From Paucilactobacillus suebicus DSM 5007 = KCTC 3549 (GTDB lineage: Bacteria > Bacillota > Bacilli > Lactobacillales > Lactobacillaceae), in the NCBI RefSeq assembly GCF_001434475.1, contig NZ_AZGF01000003.1:1-64000 (forward strand): a stretch of DNA of 64,000 nucleotides, in the 5' to 3' direction. A model generated the notes under the pieces. The model worked only from the letters and a program-made list of their open reading frames with translations, was not told the DNA's origin and made no database searches. Positions 1-8,145 of the stretch are shown in pieces (the first letter of the stretch is position 1; every line of letters starts with the position of its first letter). The position numbers and the translations under genes were made by a program.

Positions 1-55
1 TCTATCAGTACCAAATATTGTAGAACCAAAATCTATAAAAAAACCCAGTCTACAC

Positions 56-91
56 AAAAAGAGCATTGATCATTTTGATCAATGCTCTTTT
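56..91 (-). terminator. rplS intrinsic terminator
   Basis: A near-perfect hairpin (stem GAGCATTGATCA with its complement, three-base loop) lies 8 bases past the rplS stop. The A-run at 56-60 becomes a U-run on the minus-strand transcript. The T-run on the other side would also allow termination of plus-strand transcription. Confidence 0.9.
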
Positions 92-98
92 AAAAATA

Positions 99-455
99 TT
101 ACTTAACACGACGTTCTGGAATACGAGCGGCCTTACCATGTAATTCACGCAGGTAGTACAACTTAGCACGACGTACGCGACCATGACGTGTAACTTCAAG
201 ATGGTCAACACGTGGTGTGTGAAGTGGGAATGTACGTTCCACACCGACACCGTTACTGATCTTACGAACAGTATATGTCTCGCTAATGCCAGCACCGTGG
301 CGCTTAATAACAACACCTTCGAACAATTGGATACGTTCGCGGGTACCTTCAACGATTCGTGCATAGACACGAACAGTATCTCCAGGACGGAAATCAGGCA
401 TATCTGTACGAAGCTGATCAGCCGTGATCTTTTCAATTAACTTGTTTTGACGCAT
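99..455 (-). CDS. rplS: 50S ribosomal protein L19
   Basis: Ribosomal protein L19, 118 residues, which sits at the 30S-50S interface of the large subunit. The protein begins [16 protein letters not shown] and contains the family segment [16 protein letters not shown], followed by the basic [17 protein letters not shown] stretch. The frame is open upstream to 479, but the ATG at 455 is preferred because GAAAGGAAAG lies just before it and L19 proteins normally start at this methionine. It is the last gene of the rimM-trmD-rplS group and has its own terminator. A structured leader and a possible promoter lie between trmD and this gene, so it may also be transcribed and controlled separately. The identification is secure. 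Confidence 0.98.
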   Translation of the reverse strand: MRQNKLIEKITADQLRTDMPDFRPGDTVRVYARIVEGTRERIQLFEGVVIKRHGAGISETYTVRKISNGVGVERTFPLHTPRVDHLEVTRHGRVRRAKLYYLRELHGKAARIPERRVK

Positions 456-530
456 GTTTTTCTTTCCTTTCGCCGACATTCATGTCAGATTACTAACAGC
501 GGAATACCGTTTCTGCGGCTTTAACAGCCA
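456..530 (-). promoter_or_regulatory. candidate L19 leader (structured 5' UTR)
   Basis: The 75 bases before rplS can fold into several small hairpins on the minus strand, including GGCTGTTAAAGCC, CAGAAACGGTATTCCGCTG, and TGACAT/ATGTCG just before the ribosome binding site. An autoregulatory L19 leader is known upstream of rplS in Firmicutes. I infer one here from position and pairing, not from a covariance match. Confidence 0.4.
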
Positions 531-536
531 TTAAAT

Positions 537-566
537 ATACTAACATAGTTCAATACTCATTGTAAA
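537..566 (-). promoter_or_regulatory. possible rplS promoter
   Basis: On the minus strand, TTTACA and TAGTAT are separated by 18 bases, with a TG one base before the -10 box. The promoter lies right after trmD and would start transcription about 75 bases before rplS, making the structured leader. Confidence 0.45.
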
Positions 567-569
567 GAA

Positions 570-1328
570 CTATTCTGGCTCGGTATCGTCTTCTTCAATT
601 TTTATATCGGACAACAAGTGTCTTTGTTCCGCAGTTAACTTAATTTTATCTAATAGATCTGGCCGGCGGTGCAACGTTCTTCTTAATGATTCTTTAGAAC
701 GCCATTGCCTAATGAGCTGATGATTACCACTCAACAGTACATCTGGGACCTTCATTCCACGAAAATCAGCTGGTCTAGTGTATTGCGGATACTCTAATAA
801 TCCATTTGAAAATGAATCCCCGCTGGCTGAATCGTGATTACCTAGCACACCTGGAATAAAACGGACAGTGGCATCAATCATGACCATTGCGGCTAACTCT
901 CCGCCAGTTAAAACAAAATCACCTAGCGATACCTCATCAGTGACCAAATTACGGATCCGTTCATCATATCCCTCATAGTGACCACAAATAAAGGTTAGAT
1001 GTTCTTCTTGTGCTAAGTCATTGGCCAGACGTTGGTCGAATCGCTTGCCCGCCGGATCGAGCAGAATCACCCTGCCTTTTGGCATCTCTGGATCTGTTTC
1101 CTTGTTAATGGCATCAAAGGCATCAAAAATTGGTTGTGCCTGCAACAACATGCCAGCTCCACCACCATAGGGAGCATCATCAACGTGACGTTGTTTATCT
1201 GTGGTATATTCTCGAAAATCAGTAACGTTAACGTCTAATAGCCCCTTCTCGGTTGCCTTACCAAGAATAGATTCAGTAAGTGGACCTTTAAACATTTCTG
1301 GGAAAAGACTTAGAATATCAATCCTCAT
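570..1328 (-). CDS. trmD: tRNA (guanine-N1-)-methyltransferase TrmD
   Basis: TrmD methylates G37 of tRNAs with a G at position 36, using S-adenosylmethionine, which keeps the reading frame during translation. The 252-residue product starts [13 protein letters not shown]. It shows the SPOUT trefoil-knot segments [15 protein letters not shown] and [20 protein letters not shown], then the C-terminal helical part with [16 protein letters not shown] and LLSGNHQ. Its ATG overlaps the rimM stop by one base (TAATG), so the two are translationally coupled. Length and motifs are normal for the family. It acts in the cytoplasm. Confidence 0.98.
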   Translation of the reverse strand: MRIDILSLFPEMFKGPLTESILGKATEKGLLDVNVTDFREYTTDKQRHVDDAPYGGGAGMLLQAQPIFDAFDAINKETDPEMPKGRVILLDPAGKRFDQRLANDLAQEEHLTFICGHYEGYDERIRNLVTDEVSLGDFVLTGGELAAMVMIDATVRFIPGVLGNHDSASGDSFSNGLLEYPQYTRPADFRGMKVPDVLLSGNHQLIRQWRSKESLRRTLHRRPDLLDKIKLTAEQRHLLSDIKIEEDDTEPE

Positions 1329-1831
1329 TATTCTAATCCCTCCATCAACTCAACAAAAACAGTTTGATTATCCAGATCAACCTTCTTAATGACATCATCA
1401 ATGACTGGCAAAAGTAAATCACTTTTCTTTGGTCGTTTTACTACCCACACGTCATTTGCTCCAGGAGATAGAATTTCTTTAATTGTACCAAGTTTTTTTC
1501 CATCCAGAGTTTGGACTCCTAGGCCGATAATTTGATGATGATAATACTTTCCATCTTCAAGGTCTTGCTGATCATCTTCGCTTACCATCAGCTGATGCGT
1601 TTTAAACTTTTCGATTTGATTGATATCATTAAATTCTTTAAAAGTCACCAAGAAAAAATTTTTTTGCATTCTGGCACTTTTGACAGTCACTTTAATTGGA
1701 TCAGCATCTTCAATGTACAGGGTATTGCCGACTTTGAATCTTTCATCTGGGAAATCAGTTGTTGAAACGACTTTGACTTCGCCACGAATACCGTGTGTAT
1801 TCACAATTTTACCAACATTATAGTATTTCAA
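1328..1831 (-). CDS. rimM: 16S rRNA processing protein RimM
   Basis: RimM (167 residues) helps mature the 30S head domain and binds S19. The N-terminal barrel is visible as [18 protein letters not shown], and the C-terminal PRC-barrel carries [21 protein letters not shown]. The start codon is TTG, fixed by a GAGGAG sequence six bases upstream and by the family N-terminus. A terminator separates it from khpA upstream, so rimM-trmD probably needs its own promoter or depends on read-through from rpsP. It overlaps trmD by one base. Confidence 0.96.
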   Translation of the reverse strand: MKYYNVGKIVNTHGIRGEVKVVSTTDFPDERFKVGNTLYIEDADPIKVTVKSARMQKNFFLVTFKEFNDINQIEKFKTHQLMVSEDDQQDLEDGKYYHHQIIGLGVQTLDGKKLGTIKEILSPGANDVWVVKRPKKSDLLLPVIDDVIKKVDLDNQTVFVELMEGLE

Positions 1832-1870
1832 ATTGGACTCCTCTACTAACCCACATGTAAGTTAGAATAT

Positions 1871-1904
1871 AAAAAACGCCTGCACGGTTATTGTGCAGGC
1901 GTTT
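1871..1904 (-). terminator. terminator overlapping the 3' end of khpA
   Basis: A perfect 12-bp stem (AAACGCCTGCAC at 1874-1885 with 1893-1904) and a 7-base loop are followed on the minus-strand RNA by a U-run. The upstream arm encodes the last codons of khpA, and the khpA stop codon lies in the loop. This should end or attenuate the rpsP-khpA transcript before rimM. Confidence 0.88.
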
Positions 1905-2160
1905 CGTGGTTGCGATGATCGTTAATCAGTAACCGTACTTTTCTAGATTTATCATTAATTGTGCTATGAACAATTGTTCTAATTGCAGCTGCAACGTGTC
2001 CATTACGACCGATAACACGACCAACATCATCCGAATGAACATTCAAAGTGTACTGCTCAAAATTTTGAGTTTTTTCTACTTGAATATCAATCGATTCAGG
2101 ATGGATGACAATCGGTTGAACAATTAATCTAATTAACGTATCTATTTCAGTACTAGTCAT
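1888..2160 (-). CDS. khpA: KH-domain RNA-binding protein KhpA
   Basis: A small cytoplasmic RNA-binding protein (90 residues) of the YlqC/KhpA family, which in other Firmicutes pairs with KhpB (Jag) and affects cell division and envelope growth. The single KH fold has its GXXG loop as GRNG in DDVGRVIGRNGHVAAAIRTI. It follows rpsP by 12 bases in the usual order. Its last codons form part of a terminator hairpin, an economical arrangement that ties the gene end to transcript termination. KhpB is not in this window. Confidence 0.95.
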   Translation of the reverse strand: MTSTEIDTLIRLIVQPIVIHPESIDIQVEKTQNFEQYTLNVHSDDVGRVIGRNGHVAAAIRTIVHSTINDKSRKVRLLINDHRNHETPAQ

Positions 2161-2172
2161 GATTATTTACCA

Positions 2173-2448
2173 CTACTTCTTTGAAAACTTTTCATCGTGA
2201 AACTTTTTCATGATACCGGCATTTGACAAAATGTTACGAACAGTATCTGAAGGTTGAGCACCGTTGTTAAGCCATTGCATAATGTTTTCTTCTTCAAGCT
2301 TAACTTCTGCTGGTTCAATCAATGGATTGTAAGTACCCACTGTTTCGATGAAACGGCCATCACGTGGTGAACGTGAATCAGCAACTACGATACGGTAGAA
2401 AGGACGCTTCTTTGAACCCATGCGCTTCAAGCGAATTTTAACTGACAT
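2173..2448 (-). CDS. rpsP: 30S ribosomal protein S16
   Basis: Ribosomal protein S16 (91 residues) supports assembly of the 30S body. The protein starts [20 protein letters not shown] and contains [22 protein letters not shown], both diagnostic. A GTG four codons upstream keeps the frame open to 2460, but the ATG at 2448 matches the family start and lies 11 bases after GGGAGG. A sigma-A promoter is at 2487-2515. Here the gene is separated from ffh by about 34 kb, although ffh is its usual neighbour in lactobacilli. Confidence 0.98.
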   Translation of the reverse strand: MSVKIRLKRMGSKKRPFYRIVVADSRSPRDGRFIETVGTYNPLIEPAEVKLEEENIMQWLNNGAQPSDTVRNILSNAGIMKKFHDEKFSKK

Positions 2449-2486
2449 TGAATTAGACACCTCCCAAACTTTTATTAACAGGTAAT

Positions 2487-2515
2487 AATATACCAGTGTT
2501 CGAAGTGAATGTAAA
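2487..2515 (-). promoter_or_regulatory. rpsP promoter
   Basis: On the minus strand, TTTACA and TATATT are spaced by 17 bases, about 40 bases before the rpsP start. It sits in the short gap left by the pntB end and gives the ribosomal genes a promoter of their own. Confidence 0.65.
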
Positions 2516-2589
2516 GTAAAATTCCTTAACAGTTTTATTTTTTCGATTCACTTCATTAATTTAGAAAGTTCAGGATTTTTTCAAGGCAA

Positions 2590-4005
2590 CTATTCATCCA
2601 GGTATTCCTTAGTTGAAGCAATGATATCTTGAAGTCCTTTCTTCGCATCAGCAAACAACATGTGAGTCTGATCATCGGAGAACAGTTCGTTTTGAATGCC
2701 AGCATAACCAGTGCTCATCGAACGTTTGATAACGACAACAGACTTAGACTTATCAATGTCCAAAATTGGCATCCCCGTAATTGCAGTCCCCTTACGACGA
2801 GCGGCAGGATTGGTAACGTCATTAGCACCAATAACTAATGATACATCAGTATTTTCAAACATCGAGTTTGCTTCTTCCAGCTGCTTCATCTGATCATATG
2901 GAACGTTTACTTCAGCAAGTAAAACATTCATATGTCCAGGCATACGACCAGCGACTGGGTGAATAGCGTAGTTAACATTAATATCATGATCTGTCAGTAA
3001 TTTAGCTAATTCAGCTACTTCATGTTGTGCTTGAGCGGCAGCTAAGCCATATCCAGGTACAATCATGACGTTTTGGGCATAAGCCAACTGAACCCCAACA
3101 TCATCAGGTGAGGTTTCTTTGACATTAACTGGCACATCATCTGCAGCTGCACTGTTACTATCACCTGTACCAAAACCACCTGCGATAATGTTCATAACCG
3201 ATCTGTTCATTGCTGCAGCCATTTGGAGGGTCAGAATAGTACCAGCGGCACCAACCAAAGCACCGGCAATGATCAAGGCTTGGTTATCAATAACGAAACC
3301 AGCCATTGCAACGGCTAAACCAGTGAAGGCGTTCAAGAGAGAGACAACCACTGGCATATCAGCACCACCGATTGGAATGGTCATCAAAATACCAAAAATT
3401 AAACTAGCTACAAGGGTTAATACTAACCACCATGCATTAACTGGAAAACCAATTGTTAATACGACGGCGGCAACAATGACAATAACAACGATGGCGTTAA
3501 GTAATTTTGCACCAGGAAATGAAATTGGTTTACCAGAAATATTACCTGCAAGTTTTCCAGTTGCAATTAGTGAGCCAGAGAACGTAACTCCACCAATTAC
3601 CAGATCAAGAGCAACTGGGAAGGAAAAGGCAAAACTGATATGACTACCCGCAGTCAAGCTAAGGTAATCAAATGTACCAATTGCGGCAGCGGCACCGCCA
3701 CCCACTGCGTTGAAAAGACTGACCAGTTGTGGCATATCTGTCATTTCAACGGTTCGAGCACGAATGGTACCATATGCTAGTCCTAGAATCAGGCCAGCGG
3801 CTAAAACAATGCTGCCAGTCATTGTTGCTTCATGTTTGTTAATAACAATTAAGAACGTCATGATGACGGCAATGATCATCCCCACTGCTGAAACACGATT
3901 CCCATTACGTGCAGTTTTAGGTGTCCGCATCATGTGTAATCCAATGACATAACAAGCAGCACTAACCAAATACATGAGCGACACAAGCGTAATTAATCCT
4001 GACAT
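2590..4005 (-). CDS. pntB: NAD(P) transhydrogenase subunit beta
   Basis: PntB (471 residues) forms the NADP(H)-binding domain III and part of the membrane channel of the proton-translocating transhydrogenase, which moves hydride between NADH and NADP+. The first about 270 residues hold many hydrophobic helices. Then come the domain III motifs: GYGLAAAQAQHEVAELAKLL, HPVAGRMPGHMNVLLAE, and the lid segments IGANDVTNPAARRK and KRSMSTGYAGIQNEL. The start overlaps the pntA2 stop by one base (TAATG), so the three subunits are coupled. Length is normal. In a fermentative lactobacillus it would balance NADPH against NADH. Confidence 0.97.
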   Translation of the reverse strand: MSGLITLVSLMYLVSAACYVIGLHMMRTPKTARNGNRVSAVGMIIAVIMTFLIVINKHEATMTGSIVLAAGLILGLAYGTIRARTVEMTDMPQLVSLFNAVGGGAAAAIGTFDYLSLTAGSHISFAFSFPVALDLVIGGVTFSGSLIATGKLAGNISGKPISFPGAKLLNAIVVIVIVAAVVLTIGFPVNAWWLVLTLVASLIFGILMTIPIGGADMPVVVSLLNAFTGLAVAMAGFVIDNQALIIAGALVGAAGTILTLQMAAAMNRSVMNIIAGGFGTGDSNSAAADDVPVNVKETSPDDVGVQLAYAQNVMIVPGYGLAAAQAQHEVAELAKLLTDHDINVNYAIHPVAGRMPGHMNVLLAEVNVPYDQMKQLEEANSMFENTDVSLVIGANDVTNPAARRKGTAITGMPILDIDKSKSVVVIKRSMSTGYAGIQNELFSDDQTHMLFADAKKGLQDIIASTKEYLDE

Positions 4006-4325
4006 TACTTGTCGCCTCCATCCTGTTTTTGATCATCTGTTTTCTTAGGCTTTGAGAACATCTGAAGCATTCTGTCAGTAACGACATAACCACCAGAGAC
4101 GTTAATCGATGCTAAGAAAACAGCAATGAAGGCAATTACATAAAACAACACTGAGTGAGCTTCAAGTGCAATTAAAATTGTTCCGACAACAACAACACCA
4201 TGAATAGCGTTGGCACCAGACATCATTGGTGTATGAAGAGTTGAAGGAATTTTACTAATAACTTCGAATCCAACAAGAATACTTAGAACAAAAATAGCAA
4301 TATTAGTATATAATTCTTGACTCAT
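4005..4325 (-). CDS. pntA2: NAD(P) transhydrogenase subunit alpha, membrane part
   Basis: This short subunit (106 residues) carries the three or four membrane helices that form the C-terminal end of PntA in Escherichia coli but are a separate polypeptide in Rhodospirillum and many Firmicutes. Typical text is SKIPSTLHTPMMSGANAIHG followed by VVVVGTILIAL and a GGYVVTDRMLQMF end. One base separates it from pntA1, and it overlaps pntB by one base. It acts in the cytoplasmic membrane with PntB as the proton channel. Confidence 0.95.
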   Translation of the reverse strand: MSQELYTNIAIFVLSILVGFEVISKIPSTLHTPMMSGANAIHGVVVVGTILIALEAHSVLFYVIAFIAVFLASINVSGGYVVTDRMLQMFSKPKKTDDQKQDGGDK

Positions 4326-4326
4326 A

Positions 4327-5523
4327 TTAGCTCTCCTCCTTTGTTTCCGAATCTTCTGCTGGCTCTTCTGGTTTCGGTAGCTCAGGAAGGTCTAGAGCCT
4401 TTCTCAACCTTGCATTAATAATTTCACCATCATATACGGCAGCCAATCCAGTTAAAACATCATCAGTTGGATCAATTTGAATTTGATCATCTTCAATAAC
4501 GTAGTTAATAACTGCTTGAACGTTTTTTGCAAATAATTGTGATGACGAATTAGCTACTCGGCTAGCAAGATCACCCGCACCAACGATGGTGACATGGTTA
4601 TCGGTAACGACAGTTTCAAAAGGTTTGCTTCCTGCAACGTTACCACCAAGATCACTAGCTCCTAGATCAACGAACACAGTTCCTGGCTTTGAATTTTGCA
4701 CACTGTCTTCAGTTACCATCAACGGTGGTTTGTGACCAGGCACTTGTGCGGTAGTAATGACAATGTCGTTTTGAGCAATAAATTCAGCCAATTCTTTATG
4801 TTGAGCTTCTTGTTCTTCGTCAGTTAATTGACGTGCGTAACCACCACTACCGGCACCGTTAGACACAGAACTGGTTAAGAAAGTAGCACCCAGAGATTCA
4901 ACTTCGCCTCGTGATGCTGGACGAATATCATATCCTGAAACGATTGCGCCAAGACGCTTAGCAGTCCCAATTGCTTGAAGACCTGCGACACCTGTTCCCA
5001 AAACTAGAACTTTAGCTGGCTTGATCGTTCCGGCCGCAGTGATCATCATTGGAAAATATTTTGGATACAAATCACTAGCGATTACGGCTGCTTTATAACC
5101 GGCAACACTGGATTGTGAACTGAGTACATCCATTGTTTGAGCTCTACTGATGGTTCGTGGTAATAAGTCAAACGACAAAACATTAACTTTGTTCTTAGCA
5201 AACTCCGTCATTTCGTCCGTAACCGTTAATGAATTTAACAACCCTAATATTAACTGACCGCTCTTAAATTGCGATCTGGTTTGTTCGTCGGGGTTATCAA
5301 TCATGACGACAATATTAGACTGCTCAATGACAGCATTTCGATCGACAACTTTTGCACCCGCACTCTCATAGTCGTTGTCAAAAAAGTTAGCATCTTCTCC
5401 GGCACTAGCTTCGACGAGTATCTGTAACCCCTTTTTTACCAATCTCTTGGTAACTTCAGGGTCAAGCGCCACACGGTGCTCATGTGGCGATGATTCTTTA
5501 AGGACACCAATTGTAAGACTCAT
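4327..5523 (-). CDS. pntA1: NAD(P) transhydrogenase subunit alpha, NAD-binding part
   Basis: This is the soluble domain I of the transhydrogenase (398 residues), which binds NAD(H). It resembles alanine dehydrogenase: an N-terminal part beginning MSLTIGVLKESSPHEHRVAL, then a Rossmann fold with VLVLGTGVAGLQAIGTAKRL, GYDIRPASRGEVESLG and VPGHKPPLMV. The open frame extends to 5610, but the ATG at 5523 is chosen because GGAGGA lies just before it and the family starts here. It is the first gene of a pntA1-pntA2-pntB operon with a strong promoter and a cre-like site between promoter and start codon. Confidence 0.96.
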   Translation of the reverse strand: MSLTIGVLKESSPHEHRVALDPEVTKRLVKKGLQILVEASAGEDANFFDNDYESAGAKVVDRNAVIEQSNIVVMIDNPDEQTRSQFKSGQLILGLLNSLTVTDEMTEFAKNKVNVLSFDLLPRTISRAQTMDVLSSQSSVAGYKAAVIASDLYPKYFPMMITAAGTIKPAKVLVLGTGVAGLQAIGTAKRLGAIVSGYDIRPASRGEVESLGATFLTSSVSNGAGSGGYARQLTDEEQEAQHKELAEFIAQNDIVITTAQVPGHKPPLMVTEDSVQNSKPGTVFVDLGASDLGGNVAGSKPFETVVTDNHVTIVGAGDLASRVANSSSQLFAKNVQAVINYVIEDDQIQIDPTDDVLTGLAAVYDGEIINARLRKALDLPELPKPEEPAEDSETKEES

Positions 5524-5549
5524 CCCAAATTCCTCCTCCTGAAAAATGT

Positions 5550-5564
5550 TTGAAAACGGATTCA
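5550..5564 (-). promoter_or_regulatory. candidate CcpA cre site for pntA
   Basis: The plus-strand sequence TTGAAAACGGATTCA matches every fixed position of the cre consensus WTGNAANCGNWNNCW. It lies about 6-20 bases downstream of the predicted transcription start and before the pntA ribosome binding site, a place where CcpA usually blocks elongation. Confidence 0.6.
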
Positions 5565-5576
5565 CAATGCAATTAT

Positions 5577-5605
5577 ATTGTATTCCTTTTGCAATAAATT
5601 GACAA
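5577..5605 (-). promoter_or_regulatory. pnt operon promoter
   Basis: On the minus strand, TTGTCA and TACAAT are spaced by exactly 17 bases, about 55 bases before pntA1. A 13-bp palindrome, ACCATTAAATGGT on the plus strand at 5606-5618, touches the -35 box and could be an operator for an unknown regulator. Confidence 0.8.
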
Positions 5606-5669
5606 ACCATTAAATGGTAAAAATGTTTGATTTATGTGCTTTAAATAGCTCAATAACGCAAAAATATAC

Positions 5670-5718
5670 AAAAAACCCCAGTTAACGACCAGCTTTGTCA
5701 AACTGGTTGGTAACTGGG
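5670..5718 (-). terminator. terminator of the Ser/Thr-rich protein gene
   Basis: A 16-bp stem (5677-5692 with 5703-5718, two mismatches) is followed on the minus-strand RNA by a run of U from the A-run at 5671-5676. It ends the gene that stops at 5777. Confidence 0.85.
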
Positions 5719-5776
5719 ATGGGTTGTTCACGTAATCACATATATCAGTTTTATTACGTAAAATTATCGAATGCTA

Positions 5777-6460
5777 TTATTTACTGCTGGATGTGGCCGC
5801 CGTACTCGAAGAACTAGTTGAAGTAGGTTCAGATGATGATCTAGTTGCGGCACTGGAACTGCTAGCTTTAGCTGCTGTCGTTGAACTACTCGTCGAATTA
5901 GTTTTGCTATTGGTAGTAGATGAGGAAGATTTAGTTGATGTGCCATAGCTCTTGGCACTGGTATTGGTTCCAGTAGTTGTACTGTACGAAGGACTAACTG
6001 TGCTTGTGGACGTTGCAGTACTGGTGGCTGTATTGTCCGTTACGGTAGTTTGTGCAGAAGCTTTGCTTGAAGAACTCGATTTAGACTTTTTCTTATGTTT
6101 GCTGCTTGAACTCGATTTAGAAACAGAGGAAACTTTGGTTTTAGAACTAGCAGATGAGCTGGTTGATGTTGAGGATCCTGCACTCAGAGCTAAACTGAAC
6201 ACAATGATTGCCATAATGGCACAAAGCCCTAAGATCCACGGTAAAGGATGTTTATTGAACCAAGCAAAGTATGGCTTTAGCTTGTCATACCTTCCAGTTT
6301 CAGGCTTCTTATTATTGGTGGATTGATGTACAGGTTTAAATGCCCTAGCGTACTTGTTTCGTTTTTTAAATAATTGCGTTGATTTTTTGGATCTGCCTGT
6401 ATTTGTGTGATGTCTGCCAACTCTTGTCGTTGCATTTTGATCTGAACCACGTTTTCTCAA
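5777..6460 (-). CDS. Ser/Thr-rich single-pass membrane protein, function unknown
   Basis: I do not recognise a named family. The 227-residue product has a very basic N-terminal part (about residues 1-70, many R, K and H), one hydrophobic segment at about 75-94 (WILGLCAIMAIIVFSLALSA), and then about 130 residues made almost only of Ser, Thr, Ala and Lys. The positive N-side predicts the tail is outside the cell, where it would be a mucin-like stalk and a possible glycosylation target. The start codon is TTG and the ribosome binding site is weak, so the exact start is uncertain. A terminator follows. It lacks LPXTG and any enzymatic domain. Confidence 0.75.
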   Translation of the reverse strand: MRKRGSDQNATTRVGRHHTNTGRSKKSTQLFKKRNKYARAFKPVHQSTNNKKPETGRYDKLKPYFAWFNKHPLPWILGLCAIMAIIVFSLALSAGSSTSTSSSASSKTKVSSVSKSSSSSKHKKKSKSSSSSKASAQTTVTDNTATSTATSTSTVSPSYSTTTGTNTSAKSYGTSTKSSSSTTNSKTNSTSSSTTAAKASSSSAATRSSSEPTSTSSSSTAATSSSK

Positions 6461-6624
6461 ATAAATCCCAACCTTAATTTCGAATACATAATGATGTTTA
6501 AATAGCTTTATAAAAATTAGTCAGGAATGATGTAGTCCCTGCTAATGTCCACTATTATCTTAATTTAATTTATCAGTGACTTCAACAAAATTAGTGTGAT
6601 GGTTTTGTGTTAAAAGTTTGACAT

Positions 6625-6654
6625 CAAAAAAAGAAGTCCACCAAGGGACCTCTT
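6625..6654 (-). terminator. gadB terminator
   Basis: A 9-bp stem (6631-6639 with 6646-6654), fully paired in the minus-strand RNA when one G-U pair is allowed, is followed by a U-run. It lies 23 bases past the gadB stop. Confidence 0.8.
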
Positions 6655-6676
6655 AATTATTTATATTATCTCTATC

Positions 6677-8077
6677 TTAGTGAGTAAAACCATAAGTCTT
6701 GATTTCTGCTTTTTCATGGAATAATACGTGAGCGTTATTTAAATCTTTAACAGCTTGCTTCAGGTCTTGAACATAGTTGTGAGCCATGTTCATCCCCAAA
6801 TCTGACCGCACTACAATTCGTTGAATCACTACTTTATCAAGATCCTTTGGCAGCGGATAAGCCGGTACCTGCCAGCCTTTCATCAGTAGGCGATCCGCCA
6901 AATCATAAAGCGTCCACTCGCGGTTATCATCTTTAGTCAGCTTGTAACAGATAATCGGTAGTTGCGCCCCGTCATTGATGACGTCAAAAATATCCATTTT
7001 TTTAATTTCTTTTGCAATGTAGGCAGCGACATCGTGAGTGTGTTTTTGAATGTCATAGTACCCGTCTGAGCCAAACCGAATGAAATTATAATACTGGCCA
7101 ATTAACTGAGCGGCACTGTGTGAAAAGTTAATGGCCATCGTTGGCATTTCACCGCCCAAATAACTAACCTTGAAAATCAATTTCTTAGGTACAAACTTAG
7201 CGTCTCGCCACAGAATCCAGCCAATACCAGGGTAAACTAAGCCATATTTGTGGCCTGAGGTGTTAATTGAAACAACATTTTTTAATCGAAAATCCCACTT
7301 GAGATTTGGTTCCATAAACGGGGTATAGAACCCTCCGGAAGCAGCATCCACATGAATGTATACTTTATATTCTGTGTGTGCGTTATAGTCTTCTACGAGT
7401 TGATCTAGTTTCTGGATATCGTCATAGCGACCAGTATAAGTAATCCCCAGAATGCCGACAATACCAATCGTGTATTTATCGACGTAGTCCATCACGGTAT
7501 CCATGTTTAAGGATTGGTGATTTTGATCCAGTGGTACGGTGCGCATTTCAATATCCCAGTAGGTACAGAATTTCTCCCAGCAGACTTGATAGCCGCTGGA
7601 AATAACTAGGTTTGGTTTGTGAGCATTAATATCCAAGCCCAGCTTTTCAGCCCGTTTACGCCAGGAAAACTTCATGGCCATGCCACCTAACATGCATGCT
7701 TCCGACGACCCGACGGTAGAAGTACCCATATACTTTTCCTTTTTATCAGCATTCCATAGATTGGCGATAATGCTGACACAGCGATTTTCAATTTCAGCGG
7801 TCCTTGGATATTCAGATTTATCAATAGCGTTTTTTTCCAATGATTCGCTCATTAGTTTGACGGCTTCGGGTTCCATGAACGTCTGACAAAATGTTGCCAG
7901 ATTTAATCTGGAATTTCCCTCGTCCAGCAACTGATCTTTCACGAGCTGGTATGCAATTCTTGGTGAAAGAGATTCTTTATTTAAACGATACTTTGGCAGA
8001 TCGTGATCTTCACCATTTGATCCAAAAGTTGGCCTGAGTAACGAATTTTCTTCTTGATCGTGTTTTCCATATAACAT
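6677..8077 (-). CDS. gadB: glutamate decarboxylase
   Basis: This PLP enzyme turns glutamate into 4-aminobutyrate and CO2, consuming a cytoplasmic proton, and gives acid resistance when paired with an antiporter. The 466-residue protein is full length for lactobacillus Gad enzymes. Visible are DEGNSRLNLATFCQTFMEPE near residue 55, the cofactor region HVDAASGGFYTPF (about 242-254), the Schiff-base lysine in SGHKYGLVYPG (about K277), and a C-terminus ending TYGFTH as in lactobacillus GadA-type proteins. The ATG follows GAGGTGG by seven bases. No glutamate/GABA antiporter gadC and no gadR-like regulator is next to it. A promoter and a cre-like site lie upstream. Confidence 0.97.
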   Translation of the reverse strand: MLYGKHDQEENSLLRPTFGSNGEDHDLPKYRLNKESLSPRIAYQLVKDQLLDEGNSRLNLATFCQTFMEPEAVKLMSESLEKNAIDKSEYPRTAEIENRCVSIIANLWNADKKEKYMGTSTVGSSEACMLGGMAMKFSWRKRAEKLGLDINAHKPNLVISSGYQVCWEKFCTYWDIEMRTVPLDQNHQSLNMDTVMDYVDKYTIGIVGILGITYTGRYDDIQKLDQLVEDYNAHTEYKVYIHVDAASGGFYTPFMEPNLKWDFRLKNVVSINTSGHKYGLVYPGIGWILWRDAKFVPKKLIFKVSYLGGEMPTMAINFSHSAAQLIGQYYNFIRFGSDGYYDIQKHTHDVAAYIAKEIKKMDIFDVINDGAQLPIICYKLTKDDNREWTLYDLADRLLMKGWQVPAYPLPKDLDKVVIQRIVVRSDLGMNMAHNYVQDLKQAVKDLNNAHVLFHEKAEIKTYGFTH

Positions 8078-8118
8078 ATTAGAGCCACCTCACTTCGATT
8101 TATGTGTTATCTACTAAT

Positions 8119-8133
8119 TGTAACCGGTTCCAA
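8119..8133 (-). promoter_or_regulatory. candidate CcpA cre site for gadB
   Basis: On the minus strand TTGGAACCGGTTACA satisfies all fixed positions of WTGNAANCGNWNNCW. It is the core of a near-perfect 20-bp palindrome centred on AACCGGTT. It lies about 6-20 bases after the predicted gadB start site, the same geometry as the pntA site. Confidence 0.6.
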
Positions 8134-8145
8134 TTGTGTAATATT

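Noticed and set aside
183-440. Open frame of 85 codons opposite rplS
   Set aside because: It lies entirely inside a highly conserved ribosomal protein gene on the other strand and has no ribosome site; it is a shadow of rplS.
2502-2554. Inverted repeat GAAGTGAAT/ATTCACTTC after pntB
   Set aside because: The loop is 35 bases and the T-run is badly placed, so it is not a convincing terminator; it also overlaps the rpsP promoter.
3119-3643. 174-codon frame on the plus strand inside pntB
   Set aside because: It mirrors the pntB codons, is rich in Ala/Thr/Ile as expected of an antisense frame, and has no ribosome site.
5952-6326. 124-codon Val/Leu-rich frame opposite the Ser/Thr-rich protein
   Set aside because: Repeated Ser codons on the minus strand read as Leu/Val/Glu on the plus strand; this is an artefact of low complexity.
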